Shown here: positions 26,071 to 35,573 of the stretch, one piece after another
Layout: the number at the start of each line of letters is the position of its first letter
How positions within the stretch are numbered: position 1 is the stretch's first letter
Source: an uncultured Selenomonadales bacterium
GTDB lineage: Bacteria; Bacillota; Negativicutes; Selenomonadales; Selenomonadaceae
Assembly: GCA_937877565.1 (NCBI GenBank)
Contig: CALFJB010000022.1
Span: 1 to 56,258, forward strand
Reading direction: 5' to 3'
Length of the DNA: 56,258 nucleotides
Position numbers and translations under genes: made by a program
The notes under the pieces: model-generated
The model's database searches: none
Told to the model about the DNA's origin: nothing
Seen by the model: only the letters and a program-made list of their open reading frames with translations

Positions 26071-26245
26071 TTCGTGTATGTACTTTCTTTTCGATTGTCA
26101 AAAGAAAGTACCAAAGAAAGACGCTTTCGCCCGTCCGCCGCTAAGTCAACGCACGCTCCAACCGTGTGAGCCGCTTTTGGCGGCGCGTAGTTTACCGCAC
26201 GCTCCAAATTTTCTAAAATTCAGCGGCAAAGGACGGGCGGTTTAA
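26071..26245 (+). repeat. Dispersed hairpin repeat, copy E
   Basis: GTACTTTCTTTT (26080-26091) and AAAAGAAAGTAC (26100-26111) form the family hairpin, followed by CAAAGAAAGACGCTTT. A second pair, CGCCCGTCCGCCGCT (26128-26142) and AGCGGCAAAGGACGGGCG (26222-26239), replaces the GGCGCGTCA pair of copies A and B. GCACGCTCCAA occurs twice within it. It lies between the RND pump 3-prime end and the permease-kinase promoter region. Confidence 0.75.
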
Positions 26246-26272
26246 TTTCAAATAATTTTTTTCATATAAATT

Positions 26273-29200
26273 TTACATATAGTCGATTGAAGATTTGCGG
26301 CGATCCTGTTTCATAATACCGAGTTTTTCTGCAACCCATTCAACAATTACGAAAAATACAGGAATCAAGAAAATTCCCAGCGAAGTTGCAAATAACATTC
26401 CGCCGACAACTGCCACGCCCATACCGTTTCTAGCCGCTGAACCTGCGCCAACTGCCATTGCCAACGGCAAGCAACCGATTATAAACGCCAACGAAGTCAT
26501 CAAAATTGGGCGAAGACGCAAGCCCGCCGCCTCAAGTGCCGCCTTAATTGGTTTCATTCCTCTGTCAACGCGCACTTTTGCAAATTCAACAATCAAAATT
26601 GCATTTTTTGCCGCCAATCCAATTATCATAATAACGCCAATTTGCATATAAACGCTGTCCTGCAAACCCGCTTTTTGTACGCCCATCATTCCATAAATCA
26701 TGGACAAGCCCCATTCAGACGCAACCGCGCCCAAAATTCCTGTTGGTACTGTCAACAAAACTGCAAATGGTACTGTCCAACTTTCGTAAAGCGCGGCAAG
26801 CATCAAGAATACAAATACCAACGCCAACGCCAAAACTTGCATTGTTGAACTTGCGGCTTTTCTTTCTTCGCGGGATTGTCCAGACCATTCAATACCAAAC
26901 GAGCTGCCCGCCTCTTCGCGTACAACTTCTTCAATAGCGTTCATAGCTTGCCCCGATGAATAACCTTGCGCCGCGTTGCCTTGAAATTGTATTGCACGAG
27001 TGCCGTTAAATCTTGAAATTTGGGTAGGTCCTGTACTAAGTTTTGAAGTAATTAAAGTGTCAAGCGGTATTAACTGCCCGTCGTCACCTTTTACAAAGAT
27101 AAATTTCGCAGAATCAGCCTCCGAGCGGTACAAAATATCTGACTGCAACATAACTTTATATGTGCGTCCAAATTGGTTGAAGTCATTAACCTGCATACCG
27201 CCAAAATTGACTTGCAACGCCGTGAAAACGTCGCTCAAACTTACGCCAAGCATTTTTACTTTTTCTCTGTCAATGTCATATTCAACAGTAGGAGATGCAA
27301 TATTAAAAGTTGTGCGGACGCCTTGCAATTCAGGGCGTTGATTTGCCTTTGCTACAATTTTTTGAGCAAGTTCATTTAATTCTTCGTTAGTGTGTCCTGC
27401 CATATCTTGAAGTTGCAAACTCCAGCCGCCGACCGTACCTAAGCCCGGCAATGCAGGCATATTAAAGGCAATAACCTGCGCTTCAGGGGCATATTTCGCG
27501 CCCAATCCAAACATTACCCCAATACAATCATCAACTGAAACATCGCGCTTGCTCCACGATTCAAGACTGCAAACAATTAAGCCCGCGTTAGGTTTTGAAC
27601 CGAATGACATAACGTCAAAGCCCGTCATAAACATACAAGCCTGAAGTCCCGGCATTTCCTTCATAACGTGCCCTGCAAGTCTGTCAATCGTTTCTTGCGT
27701 GTGATTCATTGAAGTACCTTCAGGCAAACTAACCGAAGTCATAAAAAAGCCTTGATCTTCATCAGGTACAAATGTTGAAGGCAACCGCATATAAATCCAG
27801 CCCGTCAAAATACAAATAACCGCCATACATACAAACGCCAATGCAGAACGTTTAATAAATCCTGCAACAAAATTTACATAACCGTTTTTGGTACGTTCAA
27901 ACCAACGATTAAACGCGCCAAACGCTTTATCAAAAATACCTTGCTTTTTATTGGGATCGTGAGGTTTTAAAATCATTGCACAAAGTGCAGGCGTCAAAGT
28001 CAACGCTACGAACGCAGATAACGCCATTGAAATTGCGATTGTTAAAGCAAATTGACGATACAAAACGCCCGTCATACCGCCCAAAAATGCAACGGGTACG
28101 AAAACCGCCGCCAATACAAACGCTATAGCTACAACCGGTCCTTGTACTTCGTCCATTGCGCGTTCGGTTGCGTCTACCGGCTCCAATCCTTCTTCCATAT
28201 GGTGTTCAACGTTTTCAATAACAACTATAGCATCGTCAACGACCAAACCTATTGCCAAAACCATTGCAAAAAGTGTCAGCGTGTTTATTGAAAATCCCAG
28301 CAAAATAAAACTTGCGAACGTTCCAATTAACGATACAGGCACAGCCAACAACGGAATTATAGTTGCACGCCAACTTTGTAAAAATACAAAGATAACAATA
28401 ACAACTAATGCCAACGCCTCAACGAAGGTATGAAAAACTTCTTCGATTGATTCACGGATATAATCTGTTGAGTCGAAAACCTGCGCGACCTCTAAGCCGG
28501 GCGGCAGTTTTTCTTTTTCACGTTCGATAATCTTTTTGACTTCAGCTATTGTAGTCATTGCGTTAGCGTCTGAAGTAAGCTGAATACCAAAACCTATTGC
28601 GGGATGTCCATTAAATTTGCTGACGATATTATAAGCTTTTTGCCCCGTTTCAATTCGTGCAACATCTTTCATATAGACGAAGCCGCCCTTGCCGTCAGAC
28701 TTCAAAATAATATTTTCAAATTCTTCAATCGTAGCCAAACGCCCTTGAAGTTTGCCGGTGTACTGTTTTTCCTGTCCTGCTGCTAAAGGCATTGCGCCAA
28801 TAGTACCGGCGGCGGCTTGTTGATTCTGTTCGTTAATTGCATTCACGACGGCGGCAACTGTCAAATCCAATTCCGCCAATTTGTCAGGATTCAGCCAAAT
28901 TCTCATTGAATAATCTGAACCAAAAATATTAACGTCACCAACGCCATTAACGCGCTTTACTTCGTCCATAAAATAAATATCTGCGTAATTTTTCATAAAG
29001 GCGCGGTCGTATCTGCCATCCGGCGAATACATTGAAAGCATCATCGCCATATCATTTGACGCCTTACGAGTTGTAACGCCTACAGATTGTACCGAACTTG
29101 GCAAAGATGGATTTGCAACGGCAACATTATTTTGAACTTTAACAGAGTCCATATCGCCATCAGTACCAACTTCAAAGACAACCGAAAGACTATAACGCCC

Positions 29201-29455
29201 CGTATCGTCAGAGTTGGAACTCATATAATCCATACCTTGAGTACCGTTTACTTGATTTTCTATAACCTGCGCGATAGTTTCGTTGACAACTTCGGCATTT
29301 GCGCCGGTGTAGCTTGTACTAACTGAAATTGTTGGCGGCGAAATTTGCGGGTACTGCGCTATTGGCAACTGAATACCCGCCAAAACTCCGACCAATACAA
29401 TTATCAGCGAAATAACTATTGCGAAAATTGGTCTGTGAATGAAAAATTTTGCCAC
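26273..29455 (-). CDS. RND multidrug efflux pump, AcrB/MexB (HAE1) type
   Basis: This 1060-aa inner-membrane proton antiporter exports drugs through a tripartite complex across two membranes. The N-terminus FFIHRPIFAIVISLIIVLVG, the transmembrane-4 GLVVDDAIVVIENVEHHM with the paired proton-relay Asp residues, and the C-terminal GLAAKNAILIVEFAK are classical HAE1 features; the two large periplasmic loops sit in the expected places. Its presence implies an outer membrane. It follows the adaptor gene by 13 bp. No TolC-type channel is encoded in the window, so one must be elsewhere. The end, RRKSSIDYM, is basic. Confidence 0.96.
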   Translation of the reverse strand: MAKFFIHRPIFAIVISLIIVLVGVLAGIQLPIAQYPQISPPTISVSTSYTGANAEVVNETIAQVIENQVNGTQGMDYMSSNSDDTGRYSLSVVFEVGTDGDMDSVKVQNNVAVANPSLPSSVQSVGVTTRKASNDMAMMLSMYSPDGRYDRAFMKNYADIYFMDEVKRVNGVGDVNIFGSDYSMRIWLNPDKLAELDLTVAAVVNAINEQNQQAAAGTIGAMPLAAGQEKQYTGKLQGRLATIEEFENIILKSDGKGGFVYMKDVARIETGQKAYNIVSKFNGHPAIGFGIQLTSDANAMTTIAEVKKIIEREKEKLPPGLEVAQVFDSTDYIRESIEEVFHTFVEALALVVIVIFVFLQSWRATIIPLLAVPVSLIGTFASFILLGFSINTLTLFAMVLAIGLVVDDAIVVIENVEHHMEEGLEPVDATERAMDEVQGPVVAIAFVLAAVFVPVAFLGGMTGVLYRQFALTIAISMALSAFVALTLTPALCAMILKPHDPNKKQGIFDKAFGAFNRWFERTKNGYVNFVAGFIKRSALAFVCMAVICILTGWIYMRLPSTFVPDEDQGFFMTSVSLPEGTSMNHTQETIDRLAGHVMKEMPGLQACMFMTGFDVMSFGSKPNAGLIVCSLESWSKRDVSVDDCIGVMFGLGAKYAPEAQVIAFNMPALPGLGTVGGWSLQLQDMAGHTNEELNELAQKIVAKANQRPELQGVRTTFNIASPTVEYDIDREKVKMLGVSLSDVFTALQVNFGGMQVNDFNQFGRTYKVMLQSDILYRSEADSAKFIFVKGDDGQLIPLDTLITSKLSTGPTQISRFNGTRAIQFQGNAAQGYSSGQAMNAIEEVVREEAGSSFGIEWSGQSREERKAASSTMQVLALALVFVFLMLAALYESWTVPFAVLLTVPTGILGAVASEWGLSMIYGMMGVQKAGLQDSVYMQIGVIMIIGLAAKNAILIVEFAKVRVDRGMKPIKAALEAAGLRLRPILMTSLAFIIGCLPLAMAVGAGSAARNGMGVAVVGGMLFATSLGIFLIPVFFVIVEWVAEKLGIMKQDRRKSSIDYM

Positions 29456-29468
29456 TCAAGCCGCCCCC

Positions 29469-30704
29469 TTACTGATTAATATTGCCGGGAGCGTTTGGAT
29501 TATTGCTTGTAGCTCTGTTAATTGTTTCTGTTTGATAAGGCGTTGTAATATTTGCAAGCGTAAAGCCCATTTCGCCGGCTGTAACTTCAGTAAGTGCCAA
29601 TTCGACGCCTTCGCGCAGATTTGTTAAACCTTCAACAACGATTGTATCTTGAGCCGTTACGCCGCTTGTTACAACATAATAACTTCCGACCTGTTGAGCA
29701 AGTTCAACCGGCTTTGCAATAGATTTTCCGTCCGAACCGACGCACATTACAAAAGATTTATCCAAAAGTTGTTGCACTGCACGTTGAGGAACTAAAATAG
29801 CATTTGGAATAGTTTCGCCGCTAAGTTTTACACGGGCGAACATTCCGGGCATCAACACGCCGCCGGGATTCGGGAAAATCGCCTTCATAATCAAAGAGCC
29901 GGTATTATTTGCCAATTCTCTGTCAGTTTCGACAACGCGCCCTTCGTAGGGATATTCTCTGCCGTCAGAAAGTGTAATTGTAACGTGCATTGGATTATGT
30001 TGTGACTGCATTGCTTGAACTGTCATAAATTTCAAATATTCGTTTTCGCTGATTGAAAACTGTGCAAAAATTGGATCCAGTGAACCGATTGTAACCAAAG
30101 TTGTAGTACCTGCGCCAACGAACGTACCAATAGCCACATCATCAACGCCGAGTTGTCCGGGCATTGGAGCATAAATTTCAGTATCTGCCAAATTTTCCAT
30201 TGCCAATTTTAAATTTGCTTCAGCCGCGCCAACTGCCGCATCGTAAGCCTTAACAAGCGCGGCTTGAGTGGTTACGGTTTGTTCGGCTATTGCATTTTCT
30301 TTAAATAACATTTCGTCACGCTGTAAATCTATTTGCGCATTTTGAAAGTTAATTTCAGCCTGCGCCAAAGACGCCTTCGCCGCCATTACCTGCGATTGAT
30401 ATTGCCTGTCATCGATTTTAAATAGTAATTGTCCTGCCTGTACAAATTGTCCTCCAACTACAAATTTTTCTACAACATTGCCGGAAACTTTCGACTGCAC
30501 TTTTACTTCATCTGTTCCGACCAAATGTCCTGCGTATTCACTAGAAATTGGCGTGTCTCGTTGTACCACTTTCATAACTTTTACTTGTTGTTTAGTTGAT
30601 TGCGGTTGTTGTTGAGCTTGTTCGTCGCCGCAACCGGTAAATATTGCTGTGGATAATGTCAATATAATTGCTGTAGATAATAATTTCTTTTTTGAAAAAA
30701 ACAC
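29469..30704 (-). CDS. RND periplasmic adaptor lipoprotein, AcrA/MexA type
   Basis: This 411-aa membrane-fusion protein bridges the pump to the outer-membrane channel. The lipobox is FTGC (Cys25). The lipoyl half-motifs flank a helical hairpin (about 95-165), followed by beta-barrel and membrane-proximal domains (for example ILVPQRAVQQL). The GTG start at 30704 has GGAGGGT nearby. The tail is rich in Asn and Thr. It is the first gene of the efflux operon, driven by the promoter at 30745-30773. Confidence 0.95.
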   Translation of the reverse strand: MFFSKKKLLSTAIILTLSTAIFTGCGDEQAQQQPQSTKQQVKVMKVVQRDTPISSEYAGHLVGTDEVKVQSKVSGNVVEKFVVGGQFVQAGQLLFKIDDRQYQSQVMAAKASLAQAEINFQNAQIDLQRDEMLFKENAIAEQTVTTQAALVKAYDAAVGAAEANLKLAMENLADTEIYAPMPGQLGVDDVAIGTFVGAGTTTLVTIGSLDPIFAQFSISENEYLKFMTVQAMQSQHNPMHVTITLSDGREYPYEGRVVETDRELANNTGSLIMKAIFPNPGGVLMPGMFARVKLSGETIPNAILVPQRAVQQLLDKSFVMCVGSDGKSIAKPVELAQQVGSYYVVTSGVTAQDTIVVEGLTNLREGVELALTEVTAGEMGFTLANITTPYQTETINRATSNNPNAPGNINQ

Positions 30705-30736
30705 GTTTGACCCTCCTTAAAAAAAGTAAAAAAAAT

Positions 30737-30761
30737 CTGCAGTAATTGTAAAATTCTGCAG
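30737..30761. promoter_or_regulatory. Candidate operator: paired CTGCAG sites at the efflux promoter
   Basis: CTGCAG at 30737-30742 and at 30756-30761 bracket the -10 hexamer, one inside the spacer and one just past it. This is where a repressor would block initiation. A third CTGCAG at 30959-30964 sits just after the tRNA-Ser -10. No regulator gene is adjacent. Confidence 0.3.
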
Positions 30762-30773
30762 GCAAAAAGTCAA
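30745..30773 (-). promoter_or_regulatory. Sigma-70-type promoter for the RND efflux operon
   Basis: On the minus strand, TTGACT, 17 nt and TACAAT lie about 45 bp upstream of the adaptor GTG start. Confidence 0.7.
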
Positions 30774-30863
30774 TTCAATTTACGGGCAATAACTATATTT
30801 CTGAAAAAAAAATGTATGCATTTCTGAAATTAAATTCTGTAAAGAAAATTTTGGCAAAAAAAA

Positions 30864-30951
<88 letters not shown>

Positions 30952-30962
30952 GTAGTTTCTGC

Positions 30963-30991
30963 AGTATACACTTTTAAATTTGTTTTGTCAA
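30963..30991 (-). promoter_or_regulatory. Consensus promoter for tRNA-Ser
   Basis: A perfect TTGACA, 17 nt and TATACT precede the tRNA by about 12 bp on the minus strand. The rest of the region to 31119 shows nothing further. Confidence 0.85.
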
Positions 30992-31119
30992 ATTTTAGAA
31001 TGAAATTTTTTTTATTGAAGCCGGTTTTCTTGTCAAAACATTTTTTGAAGTCTAAAATTGGGTTGAACGTCTGAAAATTAAAACTGATTTAAATTGAAAT
31101 GTAAGATTGGGGAATTTAA

Positions 31120-31767
31120 ATGTTGTATTTAATTCTTATGCTAGCCGCCGCCGCAATGGTTGCGCTTTATAAATTTTTACCGAACCGAAAAATTTTTATA
31201 TGTTTGTGTTCAGTTTTGGTAATTGTGTTTTGCGCGTCGGCAGTCATACAAATTCAGCGGAGTCAACAGGAAGTGATAAGCCGTACTGAAATTGAAAATA
31301 TTCGGCAACAGCAAAAAATTTTTAGCGATTGGTACGCCGCCTATCAGAAAGATATTGAACACTTGGACAGAAATTGGCAACTTTTTTACAGCATTGTTGA
31401 AAGTTTGAAGACTGCCGAAATTTATGAGTTTTCGACTTATGAACAGTTGGAAGAATTGGAGCTTGACGCACTGGACGAACAGGCTAAAATCCACTCGTTT
31501 AAAGTTCCGGCTGATTTAAGTTTGGAATGTTCGGAATTGATTTGGGAAATTATAAAGAAAACTCGCGCCTATGTGGACGCGCAGACTAAAACAATTTCGG
31601 CGGTAAGAAAGGCGGCAGCTCCCGAAAATTTTAAAGATTTAAAAAGTCTCAACCGCGCCATTAAAGATATAACAATTAGAGAATCGCCCGCAGGATTATT
31701 TACAGCTACGGAAGTTGCGGCAATTCGTGAAATTTTGGTTGTACCAGGAGAAGGTGTTGAACGATGA
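31120..31767 (+). CDS. Hypothetical membrane-anchored protein
   Basis: This 215-aa protein has two N-terminal hydrophobic helices (about 2-19 and 26-45) and a charged, mostly helical domain (46-215) that is probably exposed on one side of the membrane. It contains ATHEF-free coiled-coil-like stretches and no catalytic motif that I recognise. GGGGAATTTAA precedes the ATG. The stop overlaps the next ATG (ATGA), which couples it to the IMPACT-family protein. Confidence 0.75.
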   Translation: MLYLILMLAAAAMVALYKFLPNRKIFICLCSVLVIVFCASAVIQIQRSQQEVISRTEIENIRQQQKIFSDWYAAYQKDIEHLDRNWQLFYSIVESLKTAEIYEFSTYEQLEELELDALDEQAKIHSFKVPADLSLECSELIWEIIKKTRAYVDAQTKTISAVRKAAAPENFKDLKSLNRAIKDITIRESPAGLFTATEVAAIREILVVPGEGVER

Positions 31768-32399
31768 AAAATTTTAAAACTATTGAAGACGGCGAAGTTT
31801 TTACCGCCGAATACGAAATTAAAAAATCTGTATTTATATCGCACGTCAAGCACATTGAAACTGAAGACGCGGCGCGAGAATTTGTTGCAGAAATTAAGAA
31901 AAAATATTTCGACGCAACGCATAATTGTTCGGCGTGGATATTGGGCGAAAACGGCGACAAACAAAAATCTAACGACGACGGCGAACCCGGCGGCACTGCA
32001 GGCAACCCTATTCTTGACGCCATTAAAAAGAATGAAATTACAAATATTGCGGTTGTCGTTACGCGATATTTCGGCGGAATTAAACTTGGCGCGGGTGGCT
32101 TGATTCGTGCTTATTCACATACTGCCGCGCTTGGAATTTCAAATTCTAAAATAGTACAGATGACGACGTTTAAAAAAATTGCCGTAACGATTGAATATCC
32201 ATTTTTAGCGCAGGTTGAAAATTTTTTACGCAATAAAAAAATCCGCGTCGAAAATTCAGAATACGCGGCGGACGTTACAATAAATATTTTAATTGAGTCG
32301 GAAAACGTGGAAAATTTTTTGGCAGATTTAACCGAATTGACGGCGGCAAATTTTTTATCAGAAATTTTGGAAGAAGTTTTAATCCCTGTCGTCATTTAA
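31764..32399 (+). CDS. YigZ/IMPACT-family protein
   Basis: This 211-aa member of the UPF0029/IMPACT family has the diagnostic ATHNCSAWILG, SNDDGEPGGTAGNPIL and YFGGIKLGAGGLIRAYS segments (N-terminal domain about 1-130), followed by a ferredoxin-like C-terminal domain (about 135-205). Bacterial YigZ is a conserved protein of uncertain function with a possible RNA or translation link. Its end overlaps the 3-prime end of recX on the other strand by 21 bp, so the two genes converge without a spacer. Confidence 0.92.
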   Translation: MKNFKTIEDGEVFTAEYEIKKSVFISHVKHIETEDAAREFVAEIKKKYFDATHNCSAWILGENGDKQKSNDDGEPGGTAGNPILDAIKKNEITNIAVVVTRYFGGIKLGAGGLIRAYSHTAALGISNSKIVQMTTFKKIAVTIEYPFLAQVENFLRNKKIRVENSEYAADVTINILIESENVENFLADLTELTAANFLSEILEEVLIPVVI

Positions 32400-32849
32400 A
32401 ATTTTTTTGATAACGTCGGAAATAATTTCAGAATTAAAACCTTTCGACGCCAAATGTTGCCAAATTTTTTGCTTGAATTTTAAATCTGTAGAAATTTTAC
32501 CGGCAAATTTTTTCGTAGCGATTTTTAAGGCGGCGTTATATTCGTGTTCGTATGTGTCAGCAGGAATTAAATTTTCTACAAAATCCGAATTGTAACCGCG
32601 CTGAATCAATTTCATTTGAATTTGCTTGATGCTCAATTTTTCTTCACTGTACAAACTTTCAAAAAGCCTCGCGCAGGTTTCCTCGTCATTCAGATAACTA
32701 TATTTTTTTAACTTGTTAATGGCGTCGTCAATTTCTGATTCTTCGTACTTACGCGCCAATAATTTTTGCCTCAAAATTTTTTCGCTCTGATCCTGCCGTG
32801 ATAATAAATCTGTTGCCTTTTGCAACGCCGTTTTATTTTTCTGTATCAA
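32379..32849 (-). CDS. recX: Regulatory protein RecX
   Basis: RecX binds RecA filaments and dampens strand exchange. The 156-aa protein has the all-helical three-repeat structure, with LLSRQDQSEKILRQKL and YLNDEETCARLF typical of repeat 1. The start was chosen as TTG 32849 because GGGAGG lies 8 nt upstream; the longer reading frame to 32888 overlaps lgt more deeply. It overlaps the 3-prime end of lgt by 17 bp. Here recX is 10 kb from recA. Confidence 0.88.
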   Translation of the reverse strand: MIQKNKTALQKATDLLSRQDQSEKILRQKLLARKYEESEIDDAINKLKKYSYLNDEETCARLFESLYSEEKLSIKQIQMKLIQRGYNSDFVENLIPADTYEHEYNAALKIATKKFAGKISTDLKFKQKIWQHLASKGFNSEIISDVIKKILNDDRD

Positions 32850-33615
32850 GTTTTTTCCTCCCAAAGTAAATGAACGCGCCTGCCGCAATTACAAACGCAA
32901 TAACGCTCGTCATTTGCGCACTTTTCAAAATTCCAAACGCTAAATCTAAATAATCGCCGCGCAGATTTTCAAGTAAAAATCTTGCAACTGCGTACAGCAT
33001 CACATACAAACAAAAACATTGCCCGCGCTTGTAATTGGTACAGCGAAAAATCAACAACAACGCAAAAATTACCACGTCTAACTGACATTCCCAAACTTCA
33101 GCAGGGAAAAGCGGTTGTGCGCCGTAAGTTCGATAAGCTAAAGTTGTTTCTGGATAAATTATCCCAAAATTTCCGCCGGTAGGTGCGCCAAAAGCATCGC
33201 CGTTTAATAAATTTGCACAACGCCCCAACGCTTGCCCCAAAACTATTGCCGGTGCCAAAATATCAGCCAAATGTATCACGTCCAAATTTTTTGACTTTGC
33301 ATAAATCCCACCGCTGATGACGCCCAAAATTATTCCGCCTTGAACCGCCATACCGCCTTGCCATACGTTCAAAATTTCTGTCAAGTGATTCTGATAGTAA
33401 TTCCAGTCAAAGAAAAAAACGTCCCAAAGTCTCGCGCCCAAAAGTCCGAAAAAGCCGCCCACCATTCCAATATCTATAACAAATTCTTCGTAGCCGCGCC
33501 CGTCAACTTTGGCAAAAAAATATCCAACTCCTACCGCCAAAATTATTGAACAAGATAAAATCACGCCGTAAGACCTAATTGGAAAATCCCCAATGTAAAA
33601 TAAATACTGATGCAA
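32833..33615 (-). CDS. lgt: Prolipoprotein diacylglyceryl transferase
   Basis: Lgt moves diacylglycerol from phosphatidylglycerol to the lipobox Cys of prolipoproteins in the inner membrane. The protein is about 260 aa with seven hydrophobic segments. The signature GRCANLLNGDAFGAPT and the YGV near the N-terminus (IRSYGVILS) are present. TTG 33615 has TTTGGAG 8 nt upstream; an in-frame start at 33657 has no ribosome-binding site. Several lipoproteins in this window (rhodanese, RND adaptor, SBP-permease) are candidate substrates. Confidence 0.95.
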   Translation of the reverse strand: MHQYLFYIGDFPIRSYGVILSCSIILAVGVGYFFAKVDGRGYEEFVIDIGMVGGFFGLLGARLWDVFFFDWNYYQNHLTEILNVWQGGMAVQGGIILGVISGGIYAKSKNLDVIHLADILAPAIVLGQALGRCANLLNGDAFGAPTGGNFGIIYPETTLAYRTYGAQPLFPAEVWECQLDVVIFALLLIFRCTNYKRGQCFCLYVMLYAVARFLLENLRGDYLDLAFGILKSAQMTSVIAFVIAAGAFIYFGRKKLDTEK

Positions 33616-33683
33616 AATTTCAACTCCAAAAATTTTTTTTAATAATACGCCACACACTTTTAAAAAGCAAATTAAAATTTTAC

Positions 33684-33712
33684 TTGCAATTTAAAAAGTT
33701 TTATGCTATAGT
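33684..33712 (+). promoter_or_regulatory. Consensus-type promoter for tRNA-Pro
   Basis: TTGCAA, 17 nt and TATAGT lie 11 bp upstream of the tRNA 5-prime end. Confidence 0.8.
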
Positions 33713-33723
33713 ACACAAGCATT

Positions 33724-33800
<77 letters not shown>

Positions 33801-33871
33801 ACTTAAATTTGAAATTTTCCCATCGCCGCAGGTTTTTCTGTCGGCGATTTTTCAGTTAAAGGAGACTTTTT

Positions 33872-35137
33872 ATGCACGGTGTAATTTTGATTGTTGTTAT
33901 GATTGTAACAGGCGGCGTGATCGCTTTTATTGGCGATAAACTCGGTACAAAAATTGGCAAAAAACGCCTTTCGATTTTTGGATTGCGCCCGCGCCATACT
34001 TCAATGATTATTACCGTTTTAACCGGTGCTTTGATAACCGGTCTTTCAATCGGCACAATGACAGTTGTTTCTGAAGACGTTCGTACCGCGCTTTTTGGTA
34101 TGGAAGAATTGAACGCCGCCATTGCCTCCACTCGTTCCGCGCTTGAAGTTGCCACAAAAGATTTAGAGACGCTTCAAAGCGAATACGAACGCGCCGACGC
34201 CGAACTTGATAACGCACGTGATGAAATTTCCGGCTTGAAAATCGAACAGCAACAACTTGAAAAAGAATCTGAACGACTCCGCGCTGGTAATGAACGCCTT
34301 GAAATTGAAAAAAATCAGCTCCTTTCTCAAAATGAAAGTCTTTCCGGTGCCAACGAAAAATTGACAAGCACCAATAAAAATCTTTCTGCCGCAAATTCCG
34401 AACTTGAAACTAAAAACAGCGAACTCAACGATTCAAATACAAATTTGACTGCCGATAACGAAAAACTTTCAAACGTCAACGCCGCGCTTGAAGAACATAC
34501 TAAAAACTTGCGCGAAGGTTTAATTGCAATACGTGAAGGCGATATAATTTTCAGAGCAGGCGAAGTTTTGGCAAGCGCGGTTATCGTTGGAAATCGCAGT
34601 GCTGAAGACGTTTCAAACGATTTAAACAGACTTGCCGACGCCGCCTCAAAAAATATCAGCGAACGTTTCGGGGAAGATATTGATAATTCACTTTGGGTTT
34701 ATCAGCCGGAGTTTCAAAGTGCTGTATCGTCCATTTCCACAAACAAAAAGGACGTTGTTGTTAGAATCACGGCGGCGGGAAATTTGGTACGCGGTGAACC
34801 AATTCGTACAAGTTTGGCACTTTATCCAAATGAAGACGTATTCAGCGCGGGCGAATACATTTACTCTCACAAATACGAAATTAAAAATTCCCTTGACGCT
34901 GAAAATATTGTCCGTGAATTTTTAACTGAAGTAAATCATGCGGCAGTTGAAAGAGGAGTTTTGCCCGATCCAATTACTGGAAGTGTTGGCGTTTTGGAAG
35001 GTACTCAACTTTATGATTTAATTGACGAACTGGAAAAAGCTCGCGGCAACGTTACACTTATTGCCCGCGCCCGTGAAAATGTTAAATCTTTTGGACCTTT
35101 GCGCCTCAATATCAAAGTAGATCAGAGAAAAAAATAA
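33872..35137 (+). CDS. DUF3084 membrane protein with long coiled coil
   Basis: This 421-aa protein has two N-terminal transmembrane helices (about 2-22 and 46-68) separated by the basic KIGKKRLSIFGLRPRHTS segment characteristic of DUF3084. A coiled coil (about 78-220) rich in SLSGANEKL- and NSELNDSN-type heptads follows, and a folded C-terminal domain (about 225-418) holds AGEVLASAVIVGN and LIARARENV. The family function is unknown. AAAGGAGAC precedes the ATG. The next gene follows after 34 bp. Confidence 0.85.
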   Translation: MHGVILIVVMIVTGGVIAFIGDKLGTKIGKKRLSIFGLRPRHTSMIITVLTGALITGLSIGTMTVVSEDVRTALFGMEELNAAIASTRSALEVATKDLETLQSEYERADAELDNARDEISGLKIEQQQLEKESERLRAGNERLEIEKNQLLSQNESLSGANEKLTSTNKNLSAANSELETKNSELNDSNTNLTADNEKLSNVNAALEEHTKNLREGLIAIREGDIIFRAGEVLASAVIVGNRSAEDVSNDLNRLADAASKNISERFGEDIDNSLWVYQPEFQSAVSSISTNKKDVVVRITAAGNLVRGEPIRTSLALYPNEDVFSAGEYIYSHKYEIKNSLDAENIVREFLTEVNHAAVERGVLPDPITGSVGVLEGTQLYDLIDELEKARGNVTLIARARENVKSFGPLRLNIKVDQRKK

Positions 35138-35171
35138 CGGATGAAACGCGGTTTATTGCATAGGTGTTAAA

Positions 35172-35567
35172 ATGAATATTATTGGAATAGATCCAGGTCG
35201 TGACAAATGCGGCGTGGCGGTTTTAAATTCGTCTGCCGAAATTTTATTTGAAGAAGTTATTGAAACTGCTGACTTTGAAACAGTTATAAAAAAACTTGTC
35301 GCGCAGTTTAATATACAGCTTGCAATTTTAGGCGACGGTACAACGCACAAAAACGCCGAAAAAATTTTACGCGGCTTGAATCTTGAAGTAAAAGTTGTAG
35401 ACGAAAAGCATACAACCGAAGAGGCGCGGCGTTTATATTGGAAAAAAAATCCTCCGCGCGGCTGGCGAAAAATCTTGCCAACTTCAATGCAAGTGCCGCC
35501 TGTTCCTGTTGATGGAATTGTTGCAGAAATTTTAGTTACGCGCCATTTATCAGGTAGTGTTGAATGA
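35172..35567 (+). CDS. RNase H-fold protein, RuvC/YqgF-like
   Basis: This 131-aa protein starts IIGIDPGRDKCGVAVL, the first strand and catalytic Asp (Asp7) of the RuvC/YqgF fold. ILGDGTTH and PVDGIVAEIL supply the likely second and third acidic positions. It could be a minimal nuclease, but it is neither clearly RuvC nor YqgF by its other motifs. The basic PPRGWRKILP segment may contact nucleic acid. It follows DUF3084 in the same transcript. TAGGTGTTAAA precedes the ATG. Confidence 0.75.
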   Translation: MNIIGIDPGRDKCGVAVLNSSAEILFEEVIETADFETVIKKLVAQFNIQLAILGDGTTHKNAEKILRGLNLEVKVVDEKHTTEEARRLYWKKNPPRGWRKILPTSMQVPPVPVDGIVAEILVTRHLSGSVE

Positions 35568-35573
35568 TTTATT

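Noticed and set aside
26273..30704. Complete tripartite efflux operon including TolC
   Set aside because: Only pump and adaptor are present; no outer-membrane factor gene is found on either side.
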